A model generated the notes under the pieces. The model was not told the DNA's origin and searched no databases. It saw nothing but the letters and a program-made list of their open reading frames with translations. From NCBI RefSeq assembly GCF_000190695.1, contig NZ_GL870929.1, positions 1,226,192-1,290,191 of the forward strand: a DNA stretch of 64,000 nt. The letters run 5' to 3'. Numbering within the stretch: the first letter of the stretch is position 1; each line of letters opens with the position of its first letter. Origin of the DNA: Kingella denitrificans ATCC 33394. Its GTDB lineage: Bacteria > Pseudomonadota > Gammaproteobacteria > Burkholderiales > Neisseriaceae. The position numbers and the translations under genes were made by a program. Positions 26,181 to 34,577 of the stretch are shown here, piece by piece.

Positions 26181-27392
26181 TTATTCGGCGCGGTCGAGCA
26201 GCACCGCATTCAGCAAAATGGCCAGCAATGCCGACAAACCCACGCCTGCAAACGCCATATCGCCGATTTGCACGAAAAAGCCGCCCAGCCCCACCGTCAG
26301 CGTCGTGCTGGCAATCACCAGGTTTTTCGGGCGCATCAAATCCACTTTCGCATCAATCAGCGTTTTCAAGCCCAAAGAGGCAATCGTGCCAAACAGCAGC
26401 AGCATCACGCCGCCCATCACCGGCAGCGGAATCGACGCCAAAAACGCATTGAATTTGCCGAAAAACGCCATGCAGATGGCAAACACCGCCGCCCACGTCA
26501 TAATCACGGGGTTGCTGTTTTTGGTAATCATCACCGCACCGGTCACTTCGCCGTATGTCGTTACCGGTGGGCCGCCAATCAAACCTGCCACGCACACGCC
26601 CAAACCGTCGCCCGCCAGCGTTTTGTCCAATCCCGGGTCGGCCGCGTAATCCTTACCCGTTACCGCGCCAATCGCCAAAATGCCGCCAATGTGCTCGATG
26701 GCCGGCGCAATGGCCACGGGCAGCATGAAAAACGCCGCACTCCAGTTCACTTCCGGCTTGGTAAATTCAGGCACGGCAAACCAAGGCGCGGCCGCCACGC
26801 CCTGAAAATCCACCACGCCGGCCAGCGCCGCCGCAACGTAACCCGCGCCCACGCCAATCAAAATCGGTATCAGCTTCATCATCTTGCTGCCGAACACGGT
26901 CACCAGCACGGTAACCGTGAACGTGAATGCCGCCAATGCCACCGCCGTGCCGTACGGCACCACCTGCACATCGCCGCCTTTACCCACCGCCATGCTGCCG
27001 GCCGCACCCGCCACCGACAAACCAATCACCATAATCACAGGGCCGATAACCACGGGCGGCAACAGTTTGTGCACCGCTTCCAAGCCGCGCCAACGGATAA
27101 CGGCGGCAAAGACGAAATACATAAAACCGGCGGCGAACAGGCCGAACATGGTCGCGCCCACGCCCCAGTTTTGCTTGGCGGCGATAATCGGCGCGATAAA
27201 GGCGAAAGAGGAGCCCAAAAAAATGGGCACTTTGCGCTTGGTCAGCAACTGGAACACCAGCGTGCCGATACCCGCGCCCAACAACGCCAACGCCGGATTC
27301 AGCCCGGTCAAAATCGGCACCAAAACCATTGCGCCGAACGCGACAAACAAAATCTGCGCGCCCGCAACGGCCGTTTTCATCTGCTGCAACAT
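26181..27392 (-). CDS. uraA: Uracil/xanthine permease (NCS2 family)
   Basis: 403 residues with about 12-14 membrane segments; NCS2 features include FLGSSFAFIAPI in the first half, and the HIGGILAIG and GLIGGPPVTTYGE segments lining the substrate site. A uracil:H+ symporter is most likely; xanthine is possible. ATG at 27392 has GGAAG seven bases upstream and is preferred over the codon nine residues earlier. Confidence 0.88.
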   Translation of the reverse strand: MLQQMKTAVAGAQILFVAFGAMVLVPILTGLNPALALLGAGIGTLVFQLLTKRKVPIFLGSSFAFIAPIIAAKQNWGVGATMFGLFAAGFMYFVFAAVIRWRGLEAVHKLLPPVVIGPVIMVIGLSVAGAAGSMAVGKGGDVQVVPYGTAVALAAFTFTVTVLVTVFGSKMMKLIPILIGVGAGYVAAALAGVVDFQGVAAAPWFAVPEFTKPEVNWSAAFFMLPVAIAPAIEHIGGILAIGAVTGKDYAADPGLDKTLAGDGLGVCVAGLIGGPPVTTYGEVTGAVMITKNSNPVIMTWAAVFAICMAFFGKFNAFLASIPLPVMGGVMLLLFGTIASLGLKTLIDAKVDLMRPKNLVIASTTLTVGLGGFFVQIGDMAFAGVGLSALLAILLNAVLLDRAE

Positions 27393-27491
27393 GCTTCTGC
27401 TTCCTTCATCTCTGTTCAAACGGCGCGGATTATAGCCCAGTCTGCAAAGACAATGTTAAAATATGTGGGATTTTGTTTCGAGAATACGAAC

Positions 27492-27950
27492 ATGAGAGAA
27501 GTAGTCGCCTTTTTGCTGGAACATTTTGCCGATTTCCAAGAATTCCCCCAATCCGACGATTTGGGCGAAATGCTGGAAGAAGCGGGCTTTGAATACGAAA
27601 GCATCAGCCAAACGCTGACCTGCGTGCACCTTTTGGAAGAGCTACCCGAAACCAAAAGCAGCCTGCACGCCGATACACCCGTGCTGCGGATTTACCATCC
27701 CGAAGAAATCGAGCTGCTTTCGGCGGAAATCCGCGGCCTGCTGCATTTTCTGGAAAACAGCCGCGCCATCAACGCCCAGCAGCGCGAATACATCATCCAC
27801 GCGCTCATCCACCTGCCCTACGAACAGATGACGCTGGAAAACGCCAAAGTGCTGGCATTGCTGGTGTTGTGGGCGCAGCGCACCGAGCTGCCCACGCTGA
27901 TTGGCGACGATTTGATGAGCGTGCTGCACGGCAAGGGAACCATGCACTGA
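27492..27950 (+). CDS. smg: Smg protein (DUF494)
   Basis: 152 residues, all-helical, starting MREVVAFLLEHFADF and ending with MTLENAKVLALLVLWAQ, the conserved ends of the Smg/DUF494 family. The family has no proven function; the gene commonly lies between dprA and topA in beta- and gammaproteobacteria, and topA follows here after two extra genes. The uptake sequence near 27655 is read as SSLH. Confidence 0.88.
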   Translation: MREVVAFLLEHFADFQEFPQSDDLGEMLEEAGFEYESISQTLTCVHLLEELPETKSSLHADTPVLRIYHPEEIELLSAEIRGLLHFLENSRAINAQQREYIIHALIHLPYEQMTLENAKVLALLVLWAQRTELPTLIGDDLMSVLHGKGTMH

Positions 27951-27960
27951 CACATGCCGC

Positions 27961-28002
27961 AGGCAGCCTGCATTTTGCCGCCCGACAAAGTGCAGGCTGC
28001 TT
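27961..28002 (+). terminator. Uptake-sequence hairpin after smg
   Basis: Left arm AGGCAGCCTGCA is one base off the main 12-mer; right arm perfect; T4 run. Confidence 0.55.
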
Positions 28003-28071
28003 TTAACACCGCCCGCATAAGCCGCGTTCGTATTGACGCACATACGGGCGGGACGATGATTGGGATTGAAT

Positions 28072-28608
28072 ATGAAAAAACACCTTTTCGCCGCATTATT
28101 CCTGACCGCGCTGCACTTTCACACCGCCAATGCAGCCTGCACGATTACGCCCGAAGGCATCGGCGGCGTGAAGCTGGGGCAAACGCTGGCGCAAGTAAAA
28201 CGCGCCTTTCCGCACATGAAAGTCCCCAGCGAACCCGACGAGGAAGGCGAGGAAATATGGCCGCTGCCCGTTGCGCCGAACGCGGTGGTGTACGCACACC
28301 TGGAAGAAGGGCGGCGCGGCAGAATCGATTCTCTGGAAACCTTTTCTGCCGCCTGCCAAACCCAAGACGGCGTGCGCCCCGCCATGCGCCTGACGCAGGT
28401 CGCGCAAAAATGGGGGCGGCTGCGCAACATCACCATGAGCGAAATCGAAATGCACCAATTCGCCCAATTTGCCAAGCAGCCTGCACACATCGGCCTGCGC
28501 GTGGAAGGCGGCGATTTCGGCACGCAGGAAGCCGATGTGGAACTGCCGCTGAACACGTCCAAAGCATCGCCTGGCGCAAAAGTATTGAGCATACAGATTG
28601 CCCGCTGA
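28072..28608 (+). CDS. Secreted protein, unknown
   Basis: 178 residues with a clear signal peptide (MKKHLFAALFLTALHFHTANA|AC). The mature part begins CTITPEGIGGVKLGQTLAQVKRAFP, a pattern seen in uncharacterised periplasmic proteins ('G-G-V-LG-T---V---FP'). Three cysteines. It lies between smg and topA together with the next gene. The uptake sequence near 28473 is read in frame as KQPA. Confidence 0.65.
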   Translation: MKKHLFAALFLTALHFHTANAACTITPEGIGGVKLGQTLAQVKRAFPHMKVPSEPDEEGEEIWPLPVAPNAVVYAHLEEGRRGRIDSLETFSAACQTQDGVRPAMRLTQVAQKWGRLRNITMSEIEMHQFAQFAKQPAHIGLRVEGGDFGTQEADVELPLNTSKASPGAKVLSIQIAR

Positions 28609-28626
28609 ACGAAGGTGCAGGCTGCT

Positions 28627-29064
28627 ATGATTGCCCTGTTTCTATTTTGCGCCGTTGGCCTGATTTTGCTCACCGCCTACCGGAAATATAGCGGAAAATC
28701 AGGCATTCTGTTGATTTTGTGTCAATTTCTGCTGATGATGATACCCGCCGTAACAGCGGTTGCCATGTATATGCAGGGTTTTGCGGCGGTGGCGGCAGGC
28801 AGTTTGGCGGGGATTATCGTATCGTTGGCCAGCATTTCTACGGATAACCAATGCTGGATTAAAGGTATCTTCGCCTCTGGCCTGCTCATTCCCGGAGGCG
28901 TTTTCATACTGTATTTAACAGCCCGCTTGCTGGATTGGCAGATGGTTTTGGATTGGCGCGACAACCCGACTATACAGACGCTGGGCAATTTCATGCAAGG
29001 CTATTGCGCTATGCTGCTGGGCTTTATGCCAATGGTTAATCATTGGCGCGATATAGTGGATTAA
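28627..29064 (+). CDS. Small membrane protein ending in a Correia-like element
   Basis: 145 residues with four hydrophobic segments (about 3-18, 28-48, 52-70, 84-100 and a weaker one near the end). Not recognised. The last residues (DIVD) and the TAA are read from the first 13 bases of the Correia-like element, so the insertion replaced the original C-terminus or captured the stop. Confidence 0.6.
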   Translation: MIALFLFCAVGLILLTAYRKYSGKSGILLILCQFLLMMIPAVTAVAMYMQGFAAVAAGSLAGIIVSLASISTDNQCWIKGIFASGLLIPGGVFILYLTARLLDWQMVLDWRDNPTIQTLGNFMQGYCAMLLGFMPMVNHWRDIVD

Positions 29065-29124
29065 AATAAAAATGAGACAAGGCGGCGAGCCAACGCGGTA
29101 TCATTGCGATTTTAATTCACTATA
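29052..29124 (+). mobile_element. Correia-like miniature element, copy C (internally deleted)
   Basis: 73 bp. Both ends are intact. It lacks exactly 33 bases compared with the 106-bp copies: one of the two GGCGAGCC repeats and the 25 bases between them, including the GTAC inverted repeat. Confidence 0.85.
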
Positions 29125-29224
29125 AAACTGGCCTTTGAGGGGTGCAGGCTGCTTTTTGCCGCAAAAACCGCCCTGCCCCTTGCCAAAAACACCATATTAT
29201 AAGAATAATAAAAAAAGAGATTTC

Positions 29225-29263
29225 AGGCAGCCTGCACTTTGAATTGTGAAATGCAGGCTGCTT
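29225..29263 (+). terminator. Uptake-sequence hairpin upstream of topA
   Basis: AGGCAGCCTGCA paired with TGCAGGCTGCTT; T3 only, so a weak terminator isolating topA from the two genes before it. Confidence 0.5.
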
Positions 29264-29295
29264 TAACAACCCTATTTAACGAAAAAAAGAAGACT

Positions 29296-31626
29296 ATGTC
29301 CAAAAACCTACTCATTGTCGAATCCCCCAACAAAATCAAATCCATCAAAAAATACCTGGGCGGCGATTTCGAAGTGCTTGCCTCGTTCGGCCATGTGCGC
29401 GACCTCATCAAGAAAAACGGCGCGGTCAATCCGGACGACAACTTCGCCATGAAATACGAAATCCCCGCCAAATCCGTGAAGCATGTGGACGAAATCGTGA
29501 AAGCCGCCAAAGAAGCCGAACACATTTACCTGGCCACCGACCCGGATAGGGAAGGCGAAGCGATTTCGTGGCACATTGCCGAGATTTTGAAATCCAAGCG
29601 CGGCATGAAGGATGTGGAAAAGAAAATACAGCGCGTGGTGTTCCATGAAGTCACGCCCAAAGGGGTGCAGGCTGCTTTGAAATCGCCGCGCGGCCTGGAC
29701 ATCCATTTGGTGGACGCGCAGCAGGCACGCCGTGCGCTGGACTATTTGGTCGGCTTTAATTTGTCGCCGCTCTTGTGGAAAAAAATCCGGCGCGGTTTGA
29801 GCGCGGGGCGCGTGCAAAGCCCCGCCCTGCGGCTGATTTGCGAACGCGAAAACGAAATCCGCGCGTTTGAAACGCAGGAATACTGGTCCGTCCATTTGGA
29901 CAGCCACAAAGGCCGCACCAAATTCAGCGCCAAGCTCACCCAATGGCAGGGCAGCAAACTGGAACAGTTCTCGCTGCCGGACGAAGCCAGCCAAGCCGCC
30001 ATTTTGACCGCACTGCAAGGCAAGGAAGCCCGCGTGGCCGACGTGGCGAAAAAGAAGGCCACACGGAAACCCGCCGCACCCTACACCACCTCCACCATGC
30101 AGCAGGATGCCGTGCGCAAACTGGGTTTCACCACCGACCGCACCATGCGCACCGCGCAGCAGCTTTTTGAAGGCATCGACGTGGGACAGGGCGCCGTCGG
30201 CCTGATTACCTATATGCGTACCGACAGCGTTACCCTTTCCGAAGATGCGCTCACCGAAATCCGCCACTATATTGAAAACAAAATCGGCGCGGATTTCCTG
30301 CCGAACAGCCCGCGCGTGTACAAAACCAAATCCAAAAACGCGCAGGAAGCGCACGAAGCCATCCGCCCCACGTCCGTGTACCGCTCGCCCGAAAGCGTGA
30401 AGCCGTTTTTGTCGCCCGACCAGTTCAAGCTTTACCAAATGATTTGGCAGCGCACCATGGCCTGCCAGATGGTGGACGCAAAATTTGACGCCACCACGGT
30501 GGACATCCATATGGGCGAAGGCGTGTTCCGCGCTTCGGGGCAAGTGCTGGTGTTTGCCGGCTTTTTGAGCGTTTACCAAGAAGGCCAAGACGAAGACGAC
30601 GAGAGCGAAGACGCGAAAAAGCTGCCCGAAATGGCGGCGGGCGACGTGCTGCCTGTGGACAAACTTTATGGCGAACAACACTTCACCCAGCCGCCGCCGC
30701 GCTTCAACGAAGCGACTTTAGTGAAGGCACTGGAAGAATTCGGCATCGGCCGGCCGTCCACATATGCCAGCATTATCAAAACACTGAAAGACCGCGAATA
30801 TGTGGTTGTGGAGCAACGCCGCTTCCAGCCCACCGACACGGGCGACATCGTCAATAAATTCCTCACCGAGCATTTCGAGCAGTATGTGGACTACGATTTC
30901 ACCGCGAAACTGGAAGACCAGCTGGACGAAATCGCCAACGGCAAACGCGCGTGGGTGCCCGTGATGGACAAATTCTGGAAAGGCTTCCACAAGCAGATTG
31001 AAGAAAAAGAAGGCATCGAGCGCGCCAAATTCACCACGCAGGAATTGGACGAAACCTGCCCCAAATGCGGCCAGCACAAACTGCAAATCAAATTCGGCAA
31101 AGCCGGCCGCTTCATCGCCTGCGCGGGCTATCCCGAATGCGATTACACGCGCAACGTCAACGAAACCGCCGAGCAGGCTGCCGAGCGCATGGAACGCGAC
31201 GCGCAGGCACAGGCCGAATTGGCCGGACGCAGCTGCCCCAAATGCGGCGGCCAACTCGTGTTCAAAAACAGCCGCACCGGCAGCAAATTCATCGGCTGCG
31301 CCAATTATCCGAAATGCAAACACGTCGAGCCGCTGGAAAAACCGAAAGACACGGGTGTAACTTGCCCGCAGTGCGGCAAAGGGCATTTGGTGGAACGCAA
31401 ATCGCGCTTCGGCACAACGTTTTACAGCTGCGACACCTATCCCGACTGCAAATACGCCGTGAACCACCAGCCGCTGAACGAGCCCTGCCCGCAGTGCGGC
31501 TGGAAAATCACCCTGCGCAAAGTCACCAAACGCTGGGGCGTGGAGCGCGTGTGCCCGCAAAAAGAATGCGGCTGGAAAGAGCAACTGGAAGCGCCCGCAC
31601 CGAAAGAAGGCAAAGGCGGCGAATAA
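29296..31626 (+). CDS. topA: DNA topoisomerase I
   Basis: 776 residues, type IA enzyme relaxing negative supercoils. Toprim domain at the N-terminus (IVESPNKIKSIKKYLG; acidic DPDREGEAISWH), catalytic tyrosine in GLITYMRTDS (about 310), and four C-terminal zinc-ribbon-like units (CPKCGQ...CAGYPEC, CPKCGG...CANYPKC, CPQCGK...CDTYPDC, CPQCGW...CPQKEC). ATG at 29296; upstream in-frame codons are uptake-sequence DNA. An internal uptake sequence near 29663 is read VQAAL. Confidence 0.96.
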   Translation: MSKNLLIVESPNKIKSIKKYLGGDFEVLASFGHVRDLIKKNGAVNPDDNFAMKYEIPAKSVKHVDEIVKAAKEAEHIYLATDPDREGEAISWHIAEILKSKRGMKDVEKKIQRVVFHEVTPKGVQAALKSPRGLDIHLVDAQQARRALDYLVGFNLSPLLWKKIRRGLSAGRVQSPALRLICERENEIRAFETQEYWSVHLDSHKGRTKFSAKLTQWQGSKLEQFSLPDEASQAAILTALQGKEARVADVAKKKATRKPAAPYTTSTMQQDAVRKLGFTTDRTMRTAQQLFEGIDVGQGAVGLITYMRTDSVTLSEDALTEIRHYIENKIGADFLPNSPRVYKTKSKNAQEAHEAIRPTSVYRSPESVKPFLSPDQFKLYQMIWQRTMACQMVDAKFDATTVDIHMGEGVFRASGQVLVFAGFLSVYQEGQDEDDESEDAKKLPEMAAGDVLPVDKLYGEQHFTQPPPRFNEATLVKALEEFGIGRPSTYASIIKTLKDREYVVVEQRRFQPTDTGDIVNKFLTEHFEQYVDYDFTAKLEDQLDEIANGKRAWVPVMDKFWKGFHKQIEEKEGIERAKFTTQELDETCPKCGQHKLQIKFGKAGRFIACAGYPECDYTRNVNETAEQAAERMERDAQAQAELAGRSCPKCGGQLVFKNSRTGSKFIGCANYPKCKHVEPLEKPKDTGVTCPQCGKGHLVERKSRFGTTFYSCDTYPDCKYAVNHQPLNEPCPQCGWKITLRKVTKRWGVERVCPQKECGWKEQLEAPAPKEGKGGE

Positions 31627-31659
31627 AGTGCAGGCTGCCTGCACGCAAGGAAACATCCC

Positions 31660-32052
31660 ATGTACCGACACCTTGCCTGTTTGGCAGGCATGGCCGCCGT
31701 GGTGCTGGCCGCCGCATGGCCGATATCGGTTTACACGGCATACGGCTGGGAAGCCGCGCTGGTTTACGCGCCGATTGCAGCCGCCGTTTACGTCATGCTG
31801 CTCAATGCCTTGGTCATGCCGCTGCTCGGCATCCATTCCGCGCGCAACGACCATCCGCCGCGCCGTTATTCGGGCATTGCCCTGGTGGCAGAAATCTGCT
31901 TTGTCGTGCATCATCAGGCCGGAAAATTTTTGCAGGACAGGCTGCCTGAAAACGTGCCGCTGGTTCCGCTTTGGCTGGGGCTGCCGCTGGCGGTGGCGGC
32001 TTATATGCTGGTGCCGGGCTGGATTCGCCGTTTTGCAAGCAGACGGGAATAA
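31660..32052 (+). CDS. Small membrane protein, unknown
   Basis: 130 residues with four membrane segments. ATG at 31660 preceded by AAGGAAAC. 33 bases after topA on the same strand, perhaps read-through transcribed. Not recognised. Confidence 0.6.
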   Translation: MYRHLACLAGMAAVVLAAAWPISVYTAYGWEAALVYAPIAAAVYVMLLNALVMPLLGIHSARNDHPPRRYSGIALVAEICFVVHHQAGKFLQDRLPENVPLVPLWLGLPLAVAAYMLVPGWIRRFASRRE

Positions 32053-32256
32053 AGGTGCAGGCTGCTTTTCATCGGCCCGAAACCCCAATTCAACCAACCG
32101 ATGTATATATCCTTGGCGCTGCTTTTGAACATGAATTACCGCTTCAAAAGCAGCCTGCACTTTCTAACATATTGAATATCCAATAAATTATCAAAATCTG
32201 TCACGGCCAACCTTGCCATTCGGCACACGCTCCAACATAATATAGGCCTTTCACTC
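32053..32256. other. Gap between the topA-linked gene and the bioY leader
   Basis: Together with the following Correia-like element and leader, over 300 bases without a gene. It holds uptake sequences near 32056 and 32146 and otherwise AT-rich DNA; no coding frame is convincing. Confidence 0.5.
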
Positions 32257-32362
32257 TATAGTCGATTAAAATAAAAATGAGACAAGGCGGCGAGCCGCAA
32301 GGCGTACAGGTAGTACGTCAAGGCGAGCCAACGCCGTATCATTGCAATTTTAATCGACTATA
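32257..32362 (+). mobile_element. Correia-like miniature element, copy D (variant ends)
   Basis: 106 bp. The ends are TATAGTCGATTAA and TTAATCGACTATA: both differ from the other copies at the same place and still pair. It ends 19 bases before the bioY start codon. Confidence 0.85.
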
Positions 32363-32381
32363 AACAAAGGAAAGCAACACC

Positions 32382-32948
32382 ATGCACACCACCTTATCCG
32401 CAAGCAAACAATGGGCGCAGCGCAACCAAACCGCCGCCTTCCTCCTGAAAACCGTCATCGGCGCCAACGTGGTTGCCCTGTTGGCGCAACTGGCGATTCC
32501 GCAGCCTTGGGGCGTGGCCATTTCCGCCGGCTCGCTGGGCGTGATGGTGATGGGTTTCGCGCTGGGCCGCAACGCCGCCATTGCCGCGCTGACACTGTAT
32601 GTTTTGGAAGGCGTGGCGGGATTGCCCGTCTTCGCCAACGGCCGCTCCGGCCTGTCCGTGCTGATGGGCCCGTCCGGCGGCTATCTGTTCGGCTACATCG
32701 CCATGGCCGGCATTTTGGGCTGGGCCACCGACAAAGGCGCGCTGCAATCCGCCGTGAAAAGCGTGGCGGCGGCGCTGGCAGGCGTTGCCGTGCTGTATGC
32801 TTTCGGCATGGCGCAACTGTCGCTGTTCGTGCCGGCCAACGAACTCATCTACAAAGGCTTCACGACTTATCTGGCCTTCGACATCGCCAAAGCGTGCCTG
32901 GCCTGCTTCTTGGTCATGCCGGCCTACCGCTTCTTCCAAAAACTGTAA
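32382..32948 (+). CDS. bioY: Biotin transporter BioY
   Basis: 188 residues, about six membrane segments; the conserved LMGPSGGYLFGYIAMAG loop identifies BioY, the S-component of biotin ECF transporters. No BioM/BioN genes are nearby, so it may work alone or with a shared energising module. ATG at 32382 has AAAGGAAAGC upstream. No BirA-type operator was recognised in the leader, which is mostly Correia-like element. Confidence 0.92.
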   Translation: MHTTLSASKQWAQRNQTAAFLLKTVIGANVVALLAQLAIPQPWGVAISAGSLGVMVMGFALGRNAAIAALTLYVLEGVAGLPVFANGRSGLSVLMGPSGGYLFGYIAMAGILGWATDKGALQSAVKSVAAALAGVAVLYAFGMAQLSLFVPANELIYKGFTTYLAFDIAKACLACFLVMPAYRFFQKL

Positions 32949-32957
32949 ACACGGCAA

Positions 32958-32996
32958 AAGCAGCCTGCACCTTTGTGTTCCAAGTGCAGGCTGCTT
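32958..32996 (+). terminator. Uptake-sequence hairpin after bioY
   Basis: Inverted pair with T6 following the bioY stop codon. Confidence 0.75.
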
Positions 32997-33092
32997 TTTT
33001 GGCGGACGAAATCGCAATCATGCAGCGTCGGCCCGCCCTGCCCCATTTTGATTTTCATCCACTCCGGATACTTGACCCGCTCCCGCCGCGCC

Positions 33093-33524
33093 ATGACGAC
33101 CGACTCCGCATGCACCAAACTTGCCCGAATACACGCCGTTTTGCGCCGCATCCGCACCGTGCGGCTTGCCGTGTACGAAAAAAGCAGCCTGCACACCGAA
33201 GGCGAAGGCAGCGTGCGCGTTTTCGAACAAGGCGGCTGCATTGATTTTGCCGAAACGCTGCTGTGCGGCGGCAAACGCGCCTTCGATAGCAAACGCTGGC
33301 AATTCGGCGACACCGCGCTGACCTTCTGCCGCCTGCGCAACGGCACATACGAACCGCTGTTCTGCTTCGAACCGACCGAATCGGGCTGGCGGCCGCAAAG
33401 CGAATACCTGTGCGCGCCCGACTGCTACCGCGCCGAACTCTCTTGCGACGGGCACACCGTCCACCTGACGGTGCATATTCACGGCAAAAATAAAGCGCAA
33501 ACGGTGTGTTACGTTTACGCCTAA
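33093..33524 (+). CDS. DUF6314-like protein
   Basis: 143 residues. The order of strands (GEGSVRVFEQGGCIDFAE, KRWQFGDTALTFC, PLFCFEP, CAPDCYRAELSC, VHLTVHIHGKNKAQTVCYVY) loosely follows the DUF6314 beta-barrel family; the match is weak. No signal peptide. ATG at 33093 is the first codon after uptake-sequence DNA. The uptake sequence at about 33182 is read SSLH. Confidence 0.5.
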   Translation: MTTDSACTKLARIHAVLRRIRTVRLAVYEKSSLHTEGEGSVRVFEQGGCIDFAETLLCGGKRAFDSKRWQFGDTALTFCRLRNGTYEPLFCFEPTESGWRPQSEYLCAPDCYRAELSCDGHTVHLTVHIHGKNKAQTVCYVYA

Positions 33525-33615
33525 ACCTAAACAAGTGCAGGCTGCCATCGGTCGGAATTTCTAATGAAAACCCGTCCCAAAAGCAGCCTGCACATTATCT
33601 TTCGTCCGCAGCGGC

Positions 33616-34434
33616 CTAATGCACCGCCTTCTCCTGAAAACTCTCCTGCTGCACAATTTCGTTCGTAGCCAAGTTCAACGCCGTGAGCCGGCCGCCCCAC
33701 AGCGCGCCCGTGTCGATGCCGCACACGCCTTTGGCACGGTGCAGCCCCAGCGCGGACCAATGCCCGAACACGATTTCGTGGCTTAAATTCCACCTGTCCG
33801 CCGCATCGAACCATGCATATTGCCCAAGCGGAATGTCGGCATAAGTGGCGCTGTATTCGTAGTTCAGGCTGCCGTCTGCGTTGAGCGTGCGCATTCGGGT
33901 CAGCACGTTGGTGATGTAGCGCAGGCGGTCTTGGCCGCTCAATTCGGGCGACCAGAACTGCGGCTCGTTGCCGTACATGTGCTTGAAATAATGGTGGGCA
34001 TGGCCGCCTTGCAAGGTGTCCGCCACTTCGTCGGCATAAGCCTGCGCCTGCGCCACCGTCCATTCGGGCAGCAGCCCCGCGTGCACCAGAACGTGCGTGC
34101 CAGTGTGCCGCATCAGGGGCTGGCAGCGCAGCCAGTCGCGGTAACGCTTGGCATGCGGATGCTTCACGATGTCGTCCAGCGTGTCGCGCCGCTTCATTTT
34201 GCCCTCGCCGTATAGCAATGCCAGCAAATGCAAATCGTGATTGCCCAATACGATTTGCACGCTGTCTTCGTGGCGGCGGCAGAATTGCAGGCACGCCAGC
34301 GACTGCGGCCCGCGGTTCACGATATCGCCCACCAGCCATAAGGTGTCCGTGCCGTGGTTGAAGGCGATTTTGGCCAACAGGGCTTCCAGTTCGTCGTAAC
34401 AGCCCTGCAAATCGCCGATGGCATAATGCGCCAT
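33616..34434 (-). CDS. apaH: Diadenosine tetraphosphatase ApaH
   Basis: 272 residues, metallophosphatase. Metal motifs GDLQGCYDEL (GDxxG), GDIVNRGPQS (GDxxxRG) and GNHDLHLLAL (GNHD) are intact, with the later GHWSALGL histidine. It hydrolyses Ap4A and acts as a decapping enzyme for Np4-capped RNA in E. coli. The start MAHYAIGDLQG at 34434 is standard. Divergent from the aminopeptidase gene. Confidence 0.95.
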   Translation of the reverse strand: MAHYAIGDLQGCYDELEALLAKIAFNHGTDTLWLVGDIVNRGPQSLACLQFCRRHEDSVQIVLGNHDLHLLALLYGEGKMKRRDTLDDIVKHPHAKRYRDWLRCQPLMRHTGTHVLVHAGLLPEWTVAQAQAYADEVADTLQGGHAHHYFKHMYGNEPQFWSPELSGQDRLRYITNVLTRMRTLNADGSLNYEYSATYADIPLGQYAWFDAADRWNLSHEIVFGHWSALGLHRAKGVCGIDTGALWGGRLTALNLATNEIVQQESFQEKAVH

Positions 34435-34577
34435 GCCTTACCTCTTGTGTGTTGCTGCGAAAATTTTGATTTTATCATGTTTGCCAGACAAACTGACTGT
34501 GGCGTACAATCGGACGGCACTTGCCAAGTGCAGGCTGCTTTTTCTCTTTTAATTCCATCTTGCGAAAGGTTCACATC

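Noticed and set aside
26127..27491. Long plus-strand open frame upstream of smg (histidine/arginine-rich)
   Set aside because: It is antisense to uraA, whose membrane-protein sequence is clearly real; smg has its own start at 27492.
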